Shown: piece by piece, positions 30,084-37,553 of the stretch
Layout: every line of letters begins with the position of its first letter
How positions within the stretch are numbered: position 1 is the stretch's first letter
NCBI GenBank assembly: GCA_023421735.1
Contig: JAEZSP010000037.1
Location: 1 to 64,000 of the forward strand
Direction of reading: 5' to 3'
Source of the DNA: Bacillota bacterium
GTDB lineage: Bacteria; Bacillota_A; Clostridia; Christensenellales; Aristaeellaceae
DNA length: 64,000 nucleotides
Position numbers and translations under genes: made by a program
Notes under the pieces: model-generated
Seen by the model: the letters and a program-made list of their open reading frames with translations, nothing else
Databases searched by the model: none
What the model was told of the DNA's origin: nothing

Positions 30084-30824
30084 TCATTTAAATTTCCGGG
30101 GGATGTCCTCCCAGGGTGCCGGCACATGCCCGTATTGGATGTTCGGGCCATGGACGGGCGCCGCCCAATCGATGGCGTTTGCGATGACCTGCGTGATGTC
30201 CTCGCGGTAGAAGGTGGGGTATTCCTCGTGACCGGGCCTAAAGTAGAAAATTCTGCCCGCGCCGCGCTGAAAGCAGCAACCGCTTCTGAAGACCTCGCCG
30301 CCGGAGAACCAACTGACAAAGACAAGCTCGTCGGGCGCAGGAATGTCGAAGTGTTCGCCGTAGGTCTCCTCTTTGGGCAGTTCGAGAAATTCCCCCAGCC
30401 CTTTTGCGATCGGGTGCGCGGGATTGACGACCCATACGCGTTCCTTCTCGTCGTTCTCGCGCCATTTGAGCGCGCAGGTGGTGCCCATCAGCTTCTTAAA
30501 GAGCTTGGATTCGTGCCCGGAGTGGAGGAAGATCGCGCCCATTCCCTCGAGAATGCGCTTGTGTACGCGCTCGACGATTTCATCTGCAACCTCGCGGTGC
30601 GCCATGTGTCCCCACCAGATGAGCACATCCGTGTCTTGGAGGACTTCTTCCGTCAGCCCATGTTCGGGCGTGTCGAGCGTGCAGGTCCTGACCCGGTAAT
30701 CCCCGCGCTTGTCAAGCATTTCCTTAATTGCGCCGTGGATACCGGCGGGGTAGACCTCTGAAATGCGGGGCTCGCGTACCTCGTGCCGATACTCGTTCCA
30801 GACGGTCACGCTGACTTTATCCAT
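30084..30824 (-). CDS. ThuA-like (trehalose utilisation) domain protein
   Basis: A 246-residue protein with the ThuA fold, a glutamine-amidotransferase-like class found in sugar-use operons. Seen features are [14 protein letters not shown] at the N-terminus, [15 protein letters not shown] near residue 68, [19 protein letters not shown] near 100 and [10 protein letters not shown] near 135; homologues share the HSGH and HPI elements. The catalytic role is not settled; sugar modification is suggested for relatives. I start at 30824, nine bases after AGGAGG, not the ATG seven codons earlier. It heads a two-gene unit with the E2-like protein. Confidence 0.85.
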   Translation of the reverse strand: MDKVSVTVWNEYRHEVREPRISEVYPAGIHGAIKEMLDKRGDYRVRTCTLDTPEHGLTEEVLQDTDVLIWWGHMAHREVADEIVERVHKRILEGMGAIFLHSGHESKLFKKLMGTTCALKWRENDEKERVWVVNPAHPIAKGLGEFLELPKEETYGEHFDIPAPDELVFVSWFSGGEVFRSGCCFQRGAGRIFYFRPGHEEYPTFYREDITQVIANAIDWAAPVHGPNIQYGHVPAPWEDIPRKFK

Positions 30825-30937
30825 AAACCGACGCCTCCTACGCACTATGTATGATTATTTATAGTATATATTCAGCGGCGCGAAAGATCAACACCTATTT
30901 TACATTCGGCACACGATTTGTCACAGGTCCTCGCTTG

Positions 30938-30966
30938 TTGCAAAATCGGGAATTATATACTATACT
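30938..30966 (+). promoter_or_regulatory. Promoter of the hydrogenase regulatory gene set
   Basis: TTGCAA (30938-30943), 17 nt, TATACT (30961-30966), 20 bases before the GTG start at 30987. Confidence 0.65.
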
Positions 30967-30986
30967 CCTAGAAAGAGGTGGTGCGC

Positions 30987-31337
30987 GTGAAGATTGGCGA
31001 AATGGTCAGACTTCTGAATGCCAGGGTGGTGCTGGGCGAGGAGATGTTGGATCAAGAGGTGACATCTGCCTGTGCCAGCGATATGATGAGCGATGTGCTC
31101 GCGTTTCCGAAAGAGCAGATTGCGCTTTTGACTGGGCTCAATAACCCGCAGGTGATCCGTACGGCGGACGTGTTGGACATCCGCTGCGTGGTGTTCGTGC
31201 GCGGCAAGCAGCCGACCCCTGAAATCTATGAGATGGCGCAGGAGTACGGCGTGGCGGTGCTCTCCACCGAGAAAACCATGTACATCGCAAGCGGCATCCT
31301 CTATGCCAACGGATTGCGCGAGGACAGCTGTCCATGA
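30987..31337 (+). CDS. DRTGG-domain protein, hydrogenase locus (copy 1)
   Basis: A 116-residue protein of the DRTGG type, with the pattern KIGEMVRLLNARVVLG, then CASDMMSDVLAF and ALLTGLNNPQVIRTADVLDI. Such small proteins occur beside clostridial [FeFe]-hydrogenases and are thought to bind a nucleotide-like ligand; their job is unknown. The chosen start is the GTG at 30987, six bases after GAAAGAGGTG; two upstream GTG codons lie inside that site. The gene ends in an ATGA overlap with the ATPase gene, so the two are translationally coupled. A second member follows the HydS-like gene. Confidence 0.78.
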   Translation: MKIGEMVRLLNARVVLGEEMLDQEVTSACASDMMSDVLAFPKEQIALLTGLNNPQVIRTADVLDIRCVVFVRGKQPTPEIYEMAQEYGVAVLSTEKTMYIASGILYANGLREDSCP

Positions 31338-31753
31338 CCATACACACGGAGAAGTTCATCGTCGCCGCGCGGGATTTCGTCGCGGCGGGCGAGGCGTCGG
31401 GCAAAATTAAGCGCATCATCAAAAAGCTCGGCGTCGATATGAACATCGTTCGCCGCATCTCCATTGCCTCCTACGAGGCGGAGATCAATCTGGTCATCCA
31501 CTCGCAGGGCGGTGACATGGAACTGCTCGTCAGCGAGGGCGGCATTCAAATCATCGTGACGGATACGGGCCCCGGCATTCCGGACATCGATCTCGCCATG
31601 CGCGAAGGGTATTCCACCGCCACGGACGACGTGCGGATGATGGGCTTTGGCGCGGGCATGGGGCTTTCCAATATGGTGCGCAACGCCGACGACTTTCAAA
31701 TCGAATCGCAGGTCGGCGTCGGTACGCGCATTCAAATGACGTTTCATCTGTAG
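31334..31753 (+). CDS. Anti-sigma-factor-like serine kinase / HATPase_c protein
   Basis: A 139-residue GHKL ATPase of the RsbW/SpoIIAB type, made of the ATP-binding domain alone. The N-box lies at RRISIASYEAEINLVIHS (about 37-54), G1 at VTDTGPGIPDIDLA (about 75-88) and the G2 loop at FGAGMGLSNMVRNADDF (about 103-119). It could phosphorylate an antagonist protein or act as a redox-signal relay. It is coupled to the DRTGG gene by 4 bases and precedes the HydS-like gene by 12 bases. No anti-anti-sigma or sigma factor gene is nearby, so the target is unknown. Confidence 0.83.
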   Translation: MTIHTEKFIVAARDFVAAGEASGKIKRIIKKLGVDMNIVRRISIASYEAEINLVIHSQGGDMELLVSEGGIQIIVTDTGPGIPDIDLAMREGYSTATDDVRMMGFGAGMGLSNMVRNADDFQIESQVGVGTRIQMTFHL

Positions 31754-31765
31754 CCGGGAGGAAAT

Positions 31766-33088
31766 ATGGCAACAACATATCATTCGGTCACGCTCGATTC
31801 AGGCAAGTGCGTGGGCTGTACAAATTGCCTCAAGCGCTGCCCGACGGAGGCGATCCGCATCCGCGGCGGCCGCGCACACATCATCGACGAGATGTGCATC
31901 GACTGCGGCGAATGCATCCGCGTGTGTCAGCAGCATGCCAAAGTGGCGGTGACCGATCCCCTTGCGACGATCAATCGCTTTAAATATAAGATTGCGCTTC
32001 CTGCGCCGTCTCTCTATGGGCAGTTTAAGAACCTCTCGAACATTGCGAGCATTCCCTATGGTCTTAAGTGCATGGGCTTTAACGAAGTCTTCGACGTGGC
32101 GCGCGGCGCGGACATCGTCAGCCGCGTGGTGCGCGATCGGCTCAACGAGTCGGATTCCCCCCGCCCGCTGATCTCATCCGCGTGCCCGGCGGTGGTGCGG
32201 CTCATTCAGATCCGCTTTCCGGAGCTCATTGATAACATCGTCGACGTGCGTTCGCCCATGGAGGTCGCCGCGACCGTGGCCCGGCGCGAGTTCTGCGAGA
32301 AAAACCGCGTCTCTGCGTGGGAGGTCGGCTGCTTTTTCATCACGCCCTGCGCCGCGAAGGCGACCGCGATCAGAAAGCCGATCGGGCATCGGGAGTCCGC
32401 GCTCGACGGCGCCATCTCCATGCTCGAAATTTACGGCCTCTTAAGCGGACAGCTGCGGCGCGATGCGGTGCAAAATGTCGCGGACGTCTCCTCCATGCAG
32501 CCTTCAACGGCGTTGGGCATCGGCTGGGCGCGCTCGGGCGGCGAATGCATGTCACTGGGCGTGGATGAGGCGCTCGCGGTCGACGGCATCGACAACGTGG
32601 CGAATGTTCTGGATGCCATTGAGAACGATCGCATGCCTGCCCTGCGTTTTTTTGAGGGACTTGCGTGTGCGGGCGGATGCATCGGCGGACCGATCGTCTT
32701 TGAAAACCAGTTTATCGCCAGGAACCGCATCCGTCGGCTCGTGCAGGAATTGCCCAAAAACGACGTCGGTCAGGCGGTCTCCCCCGCGCTGATTGAGAAG
32801 ATCGGCGATGCGATGATTTTTGACGATCAGATCAAGCCGCTCGAATCGCTGCGGATCGACACGGACTTCAAGCAGGCGCTCACGAAGATGGACAAAATTG
32901 AGGAGATCAGAAAGCGGCTTCCCGGGCTGGATTGCGGAAGTTGCGGTTCCCCGACCTGTCAGGCGCTGGCGGAGGACATTGTGGCGGGCGAGGCGCGTGA
33001 GATGGACTGTCTGTTCCTCCTGAAGGAGCGCGTCAAGCTCATGGCGAAGCAGATGGTGGAACTGAGCGAAACGACGCGAGAAAAGTGA
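31766..33088 (+). CDS. Regulatory-type [FeFe]-hydrogenase (HydS-like)
   Basis: A 440-residue iron-sulfur protein with a diverged H-cluster domain. Residues 14-60 hold two 4Fe-4S motifs (CVGCTNCLKRCP and CIDCGECIRVCQQ). The H-cluster loops are L1 SSACPAVV (about 136), L2 ITPCAAKA (about 191) and L3 GLACAGGCIGG (about 299). In L1 the residue before the cluster-binding Cys is Ala where catalytic enzymes have the proton-transfer Cys; this change is known from sensory HydS enzymes. The C-terminus adds a four-Cys Fe-S motif (CGSCGSPTCQALAEDIV, Cys also near 410) in place of PAS domains. Likely an H2 or redox sensor that signals to the neighbouring ATPase proteins. Confidence 0.85.
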   Translation: MATTYHSVTLDSGKCVGCTNCLKRCPTEAIRIRGGRAHIIDEMCIDCGECIRVCQQHAKVAVTDPLATINRFKYKIALPAPSLYGQFKNLSNIASIPYGLKCMGFNEVFDVARGADIVSRVVRDRLNESDSPRPLISSACPAVVRLIQIRFPELIDNIVDVRSPMEVAATVARREFCEKNRVSAWEVGCFFITPCAAKATAIRKPIGHRESALDGAISMLEIYGLLSGQLRRDAVQNVADVSSMQPSTALGIGWARSGGECMSLGVDEALAVDGIDNVANVLDAIENDRMPALRFFEGLACAGGCIGGPIVFENQFIARNRIRRLVQELPKNDVGQAVSPALIEKIGDAMIFDDQIKPLESLRIDTDFKQALTKMDKIEEIRKRLPGLDCGSCGSPTCQALAEDIVAGEAREMDCLFLLKERVKLMAKQMVELSETTREK

Positions 33089-33098
33089 GGATCATGCG

Positions 33099-33437
33099 AT
33101 GACAATCGGAGAATTAATGGAAAAAACGGGCGCCGTTGCGCTCACCAAAGACGCGCCGCTTGAGCGTGAGGTCGCATCCGGCTATACCTGCGACCTTCTT
33201 TCCTGGGTAATGGCGCACGGAAAGCCGGGCATGGCGTGGATTACCGTTCAAACGCACATGAACGTGATCGCGGTTGCGACGCTCCATGAGATGAGCTGCG
33301 TCATGATCCCCGAAAACGGCAAAATTCCGCAAGATGTCTGTGAAAAAGCGGAGGAAGAGGGGATCGTGGTCCTCTCCGCGCCGGGAACGGCGTATGAAAT
33401 ATCGGGCATGATGTGCGCGGGCGGCGTCGGGGCATAG
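33099..33437 (+). CDS. DRTGG-like protein, hydrogenase locus (copy 2)
   Basis: A 112-residue relative of the protein at 30987, sharing the layout TIGELMEKTGAVALT, then GYTCDLLSWVMAHG and GIVVLSAPGTAYEISGMM at the C-terminus. It lacks copy 1's TGL segment. It lies 10 bases after the HydS-like gene and 1 base before the PHP gene, clearly one operon. Function is not known; the pairing of two DRTGG-type proteins around a sensory hydrogenase suggests they are part of the signal path. Confidence 0.75.
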   Translation: MTIGELMEKTGAVALTKDAPLEREVASGYTCDLLSWVMAHGKPGMAWITVQTHMNVIAVATLHEMSCVMIPENGKIPQDVCEKAEEEGIVVLSAPGTAYEISGMMCAGGVGA

Positions 33438-33438
33438 C

Positions 33439-34134
33439 ATGAATTGCGCAGTCGATCTGCATATCCACTCTTGCCTCTCTCCCTGCGGCGACGAGCTGAT
33501 GACGCCTAACAACATCGTCAACATGGCGAAGTTAAAGGGACTTGACATGATCGCGGTTGCGGATCACAATACAGCCCGCCATCTTCCGGCGATTGAAAAG
33601 GTCGCGCGGCATGTGGGCGTGGCGCTGTTGCCTGCGATGGAGCTTTGCTCGCGCGAGGAGGTGCACATCCTCGCGTATTTTCGAACGGTTTCGGCGGCGC
33701 TCGCGTTTTCTGACGAGATTTACCCGCATCTCCCGCCCGTGAAAAACCGTCCGGCCATTTTTGGACACCAAATCGAACTGGACGAAGACGACGAATTCGC
33801 GCGGGAGGAGGAGCTGCTTCTCATCTCCGCGCTCGACATTTCGGTTGATGTTCTGGCGGATGGGATCCATGCCTTCGGCGGTCTTGCTGTTCCCGCGCAC
33901 GTCAATCGCGGCGCAAATGGGATACTGCAGGCGCTTGGCTTTATGCCGTCCGGCGTAAAATTTGATGCGATCGAGGTCGCGCGCGACATGCCGATTCCCC
34001 AAATCGGTATGCCCGCCATAAAAACTCTCTATTCCTCGGACGCCCATTACCTACAAAACATATTGGAAAAAGTTGAATATCTGGACCTCATTTCACCCGA
34101 TGCAGGGGGCTTCTTTTCATATATAGGTGCATAA
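33439..34134 (+). CDS. PHP-domain metal-dependent phosphoesterase
   Basis: A 231-residue PHP-domain protein. Metal-binding motifs are DLHIHSCLSPCGDE at the N-terminus (HxH), IAVADHNTA near residue 38 (DH), the EEVHIL region near 73, and VPAHVNRG near 152, with SDAHYL near 195 closing the site. Relatives hydrolyse small nucleotides or phosphoesters (for example 3',5'-nucleoside bisphosphates). As the last gene of the regulatory half of the hydrogenase locus it might remove a signalling nucleotide; this is inference. It ends 160 bases before the catalytic hydrogenase operon. Confidence 0.87.
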   Translation: MNCAVDLHIHSCLSPCGDELMTPNNIVNMAKLKGLDMIAVADHNTARHLPAIEKVARHVGVALLPAMELCSREEVHILAYFRTVSAALAFSDEIYPHLPPVKNRPAIFGHQIELDEDDEFAREEELLLISALDISVDVLADGIHAFGGLAVPAHVNRGANGILQALGFMPSGVKFDAIEVARDMPIPQIGMPAIKTLYSSDAHYLQNILEKVEYLDLISPDAGGFFSYIGA

Positions 34135-34226
34135 TCCGGGCGCTATTTTGTTCGTTATCAAACATACGCCACACGAAATATTCCTGGTGTTAATCCGTCG
34201 TTAATGCATACCCGTTCAACACATGC

Positions 34227-34258
34227 TATAATATCCTGTGGTATGTGACAAAGTCACA
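34227..34258 (+). promoter_or_regulatory. Promoter and operator-like palindrome of the catalytic hydrogenase operon
   Basis: TGCTATAAT (-10 TATAAT at 34227-34232 with an extended TG) is followed, at about +6 to +20 of the predicted transcript, by the perfect inverted repeat TGTGAC-AAA-GTCACA (34244-34258). Its half sites resemble those of CRP/FNR-type regulators rather than the Rex box TTGTTAA. A bound protein would block transcription here. Confidence 0.6.
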
Positions 34259-34296
34259 AAGTGGCATCGCATAGATCCGAGGAGGTATGTAATCGT

Positions 34297-34767
34297 ATGA
34301 TGGGCACTGAGGAAAAGTACGCGAAGCTCGACACGGTCATCGCCGAAATGAAGGGCCAGGGCGGCGCGGTGATGCGCACGCTTCAGGCTGCGCAGGAGAT
34401 TTTCGGCCATGTGCCGAAGGATGTCCAGATCAAGATCGCCGAAGGGCTGGGCGAATCGCTCAGCGAAGTGTACGGCGTGGCAACCTTTTATTCGCAGTTT
34501 GAGCTTGAGCCGGTGGGCGAGAACGTGATTGGCGTTTGTCTCGGCACGGCCTGCTATGTCAAAGGTTCGAAGGACATTCTCGACAAGGTGGTTGAGGTTC
34601 TTGGTACGAGTGTCGGCAAAACCACCGAAGACGGCCTTTTCACCATTAAGGATACGCGCTGCCTCGGCGCGTGCGGCCTTGCCCCGGTCATGATGATCGG
34701 CGACGAGGTCTACGGACGGCTTGTGCCGGACGACATCCCCGGCATCCTGAAGAAGTACAAAAAGTAA
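34297..34767 (+). CDS. hydC: NADH/ferredoxin hydrogenase subunit, NuoE-like (HydC)
   Basis: A 156-residue thioredoxin-fold 2Fe-2S protein. The four ligands are in CLGTACYVKG and RCLGACGLAPVMMI, the NuoE pattern. In trimeric bifurcating hydrogenases this subunit passes electrons between HydB and HydA. The N-terminal helical part (TVIAEMKGQGGAVMRTLQAAQEIFGHVP) is also typical. I start at 34297, ten bases after GAGGAGGT; ATG codons closer to that site are out of frame or too near. First gene of the hydC-ATPase-2Fe2S-hydB-hydA operon. Confidence 0.92.
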   Translation: MMGTEEKYAKLDTVIAEMKGQGGAVMRTLQAAQEIFGHVPKDVQIKIAEGLGESLSEVYGVATFYSQFELEPVGENVIGVCLGTACYVKGSKDILDKVVEVLGTSVGKTTEDGLFTIKDTRCLGACGLAPVMMIGDEVYGRLVPDDIPGILKKYKK

Positions 34768-34771
34768 GAAG

Positions 34772-35332
34772 ATGAAGGAGCTGTCGCTCTACATCCTCGA
34801 TCTCGTGCAAAATTCGGTCGCGGCCATGGCGCGTCGGGTCACGATTGCCCTCGACATCCAGGACACGGCGGATCTTCTGGCGATTTCGATTGAAGACGAC
34901 GGACGCGGCATGGACGAGGCGCTTCTTGCGCGCGTGACGAGTCCGTTTACAACGACGCGAACGACGCGCAGGGTCGGCCTCGGCCTTCCGATGGCGCGCC
35001 AGCTGTGCGAGGCATGCGGCGGTTCGTTTCAGATCACATCCGCGCCCGGCGCGGGGACGAAGCTTCGCATGACGGCTCGACTCTCGCACATCGACCTCCC
35101 GCCCATGGGTGATTTACCCGGGACGATGGTGGCGCTTTGCACCGGATGCCCTGAGACGCCGGAGTTCACGCTTCGGTATGCGCGGGGGGAACGTGCGTGT
35201 GCGTTTGATACGGCGGAGGTTCGGGAAGCCCTGGGCGGCGTCCCGCTCAATCAGCCGGAGGTTCTTTCCTGGATTGGGGAATACATCAGGGAGTCCATCA
35301 TGGCGGTCGATCAAGACCGCAAGCAAATTTAA
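34772..35332 (+). CDS. HATPase_c protein of the hydrogenase operon
   Basis: A 186-residue GHKL ATPase without sensor, dimerisation or phospho-acceptor His region. The N-box is LDLVQNSVAAMARRV (about 9-23), G1 is EDDGRGMDEALL (about 46-57), and VGLGLPMARQLCEACGG (about 72-88) is the G2 loop. The final ~75 residues form no recognised domain. A kinase-like gene at exactly this place is common in clostridial hyd operons; the protein may phosphorylate or regulate a partner. It lies 4 bases after hydC. Confidence 0.82.
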   Translation: MKELSLYILDLVQNSVAAMARRVTIALDIQDTADLLAISIEDDGRGMDEALLARVTSPFTTTRTTRRVGLGLPMARQLCEACGGSFQITSAPGAGTKLRMTARLSHIDLPPMGDLPGTMVALCTGCPETPEFTLRYARGERACAFDTAEVREALGGVPLNQPEVLSWIGEYIRESIMAVDQDRKQI

Positions 35333-35349
35333 CCGGAGGTGGCAACCAT

Positions 35350-35718
35350 ATGAAGTCAATCGCAGATCTCGAAAAGATCCGTCAAAAGACGCTCAGCCAG
35401 GTCAACCTTCGCCACGAGAGCGAGGGCACCCGCGTGGTCGTCGGCATGGCGACCTGCGGCATCGCAGCCGGCGCGCGTCCCGTCATGACCGCGTTTCTCG
35501 ACGAAGTTGGAAAGCGCAACCTGCTCGACGTCGTCGTCGCGCAGACCGGCTGCATCGGCATGTGCCGGTATGAGCCGATCGTTGAGGTCACGCTGCCTGG
35601 CCAGGAGAAGGTGACCTATGTCAAGGTGAATCCCGACATGGTGCCCCGCATCGTCGCAGAACACCTCGTCAACGGATCGCCCGTTTACGAATATACCATC
35701 GGGGCTGCTGAGAAGTAA
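35350..35718 (+). CDS. 2Fe-2S thioredoxin-like ferredoxin-domain protein
   Basis: A 122-residue protein of the NuoE/2Fe-2S thioredoxin-like fold encoded between the ATPase and hydB genes. Only three Cys are present: one in MATCGIAAGARPV (about residue 36) and two in TGCIGMCRYEP (about 68-72). The fourth ligand of the classic motif is absent, so the cluster may be incomplete or bound otherwise. A similar small protein occurs at this place in other clostridial hydrogenase operons. The start is preceded by CCGGAGGTGG. Confidence 0.85.
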   Translation: MKSIADLEKIRQKTLSQVNLRHESEGTRVVVGMATCGIAAGARPVMTAFLDEVGKRNLLDVVVAQTGCIGMCRYEPIVEVTLPGQEKVTYVKVNPDMVPRIVAEHLVNGSPVYEYTIGAAEK

Positions 35719-35744
35719 GCGCTCAAACATAGGAGGTTAGTATA

Positions 35745-37535
35745 ATGGAGCTTTTCCGTTCCACGATTCTGGTTTGCGGCGGCACGGGGTGCACGTCCTC
35801 CGGTTCGCCGAAGCTGTATGAGCGTTTCTCGCAGCTTTTGACCGATAAGGGACTCGACAAGGAAGTAAAGCTTGTCAAAACCGGCTGTTTCGGCCTGTGT
35901 GCCGCCGGCCCGGTCGTCATCGTGTATCCCGAAGGCGCGTTCTATTCCGGGGTGAAGGTCGAAGACGTCGATGAGATCGTCTCCGAGCACCTCGTCAAGG
36001 GGCGCATCGTCGCACGGCTTCTGTACAAGGGCGACGGCGAAAAGCCGGAGGTCACCCCGCTCGAAGAGATCGGTTTTTACAAAAAGCAGAAGCGCGTTGC
36101 ACTTCGCAACTGCGGCGTGATCAATCCCGAGAGCATCGATGAATATATCGCCTTTGATGGGTATAAAGCGCTTGCGAAGGTTCTGACCGAGATGACCCGC
36201 GAAGAGGTCGTCGATACCATTTCCAAGTCCGGCCTGCGCGGCCGCGGCGGCGCCGGCTTCCCGACCGGGACCAAGTGGCGCTTCGCCATGGGTTCGACGG
36301 GTCAGAAGTACGTCTGCTGCAACGCCGACGAGGGCGACCCGGGTGCGTTCATGGATCGTTCCGTGCTCGAGGGCGATCCCCACGCGGTTTTGGAGGCCAT
36401 GGCCATCGCTGGCTACGCGATCGCGGCCGATCAGGGTTATATCTACGTGCGTGCGGAGTACCCCATCGCGGTCAAGCGCCTCGAGATCGCCATCAATCAG
36501 GCGCGCGAATACGGCCTTTTGGGCAAGGACATCTTCGGCACCGGCTTCAATTTTGACATTGACATCCGGCTCGGCGCAGGCGCGTTCGTCTGCGGCGAAG
36601 AGACCGCGCTCATGAATTCCATCGAGGGTTTGCGCGGCGAACCGCGTCCCCGTCCGCCGTTCCCGGCGGTGAAGGGCCTTTTTGGCCGTCCGACGATTCT
36701 CAACAACGTCGAGACCTACGCAAACGTCTGCCAGATCATTTTAAACGGCGCAGAGTGGTTCGCCTCCATGGGCACCGAAAAGTCCAAGGGGACCAAGGTC
36801 TTCGCGCTGGGCGGCAAGATTGCAAACTCGGGACTGGTTGAAATCCCGATGGGCACGACGCTGCGCGAGATCATCTACGACATCGGCGGCGGCTGCCCGA
36901 ACGGCAAGGCGTTCAAAGCGGTTCAGACCGGCGGCCCCTCCGGCGGCTGTCTCCCGGCCTCGATGCTTGATACGCCCATCGACTATGACAATTTGATCGC
37001 GGCGGGTTCCATGATGGGCTCGGGCGGCATGATCGTTATGGACGAGGACAACTGCATGGTCGACATCGCCCGGTTCTTCCTCGACTTCACGGTCGACGAA
37101 AGCTGCGGCAAGTGCGTTCCCTGCCGCGTCGGCACGCGCCGCATGCTCGAAATCCTCAACCGCATCTGCGATGGTCAGGGCGAGGACGGCGACATCGAGC
37201 GGCTGGAAACGCTGGCTGCGAATATTTCGAAATCCGCCCTGTGCGCGCTCGGACAGACCGCGCCCAACCCGGTTCTTTCGACCATTCGCCAGTTCCGCTC
37301 CGAATACGAGGCGCACATTTACGAAAAGCGCTGCCCGGCGGGCGTGTGCAAGAAGCTCCTGAGCTACACGATCGATCCGGAGAAGTGCGTGGGCTGCACG
37401 CTCTGCGCGCGCAACTGCCCTGTCAACGCCATCTCTGGCAAGGTCAAGGAGAAGCACGTGATCGACCAGAAGACATGCATCAAGTGCGGCGCCTGTATGG
37501 AGAAGTGCAAGTTCGGCGCGATCTCCAGAAAGTGA
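35745..37535 (+). CDS. hydB: NADH/ferredoxin hydrogenase subunit, NuoF-like (HydB)
   Basis: A 596-residue flavo-iron-sulfur subunit that exchanges electrons with NAD(H). The order is an N-terminal 2Fe-2S thioredoxin-like domain (CGGTGC at 11-16, TGCFGLC near 45-51), an FMN/NADH-binding NuoF core (GRGGAGFPTGTKW near 165-177; CNADEGDPGAFMDR near 190), the 4Fe-4S motif ESCGKCVPCRVGTRRM near 452, and a C-terminal two-cluster ferredoxin (CVGCTLCARNCP and CIKCGACMEKC near 548-590). This complete set is typical of electron-bifurcating HydB. It precedes hydA by 18 bases. Confidence 0.95.
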   Translation: MELFRSTILVCGGTGCTSSGSPKLYERFSQLLTDKGLDKEVKLVKTGCFGLCAAGPVVIVYPEGAFYSGVKVEDVDEIVSEHLVKGRIVARLLYKGDGEKPEVTPLEEIGFYKKQKRVALRNCGVINPESIDEYIAFDGYKALAKVLTEMTREEVVDTISKSGLRGRGGAGFPTGTKWRFAMGSTGQKYVCCNADEGDPGAFMDRSVLEGDPHAVLEAMAIAGYAIAADQGYIYVRAEYPIAVKRLEIAINQAREYGLLGKDIFGTGFNFDIDIRLGAGAFVCGEETALMNSIEGLRGEPRPRPPFPAVKGLFGRPTILNNVETYANVCQIILNGAEWFASMGTEKSKGTKVFALGGKIANSGLVEIPMGTTLREIIYDIGGGCPNGKAFKAVQTGGPSGGCLPASMLDTPIDYDNLIAAGSMMGSGGMIVMDEDNCMVDIARFFLDFTVDESCGKCVPCRVGTRRMLEILNRICDGQGEDGDIERLETLAANISKSALCALGQTAPNPVLSTIRQFRSEYEAHIYEKRCPAGVCKKLLSYTIDPEKCVGCTLCARNCPVNAISGKVKEKHVIDQKTCIKCGACMEKCKFGAISRK

Positions 37536-37553
37536 GCGAGGAGGAAAATATAA

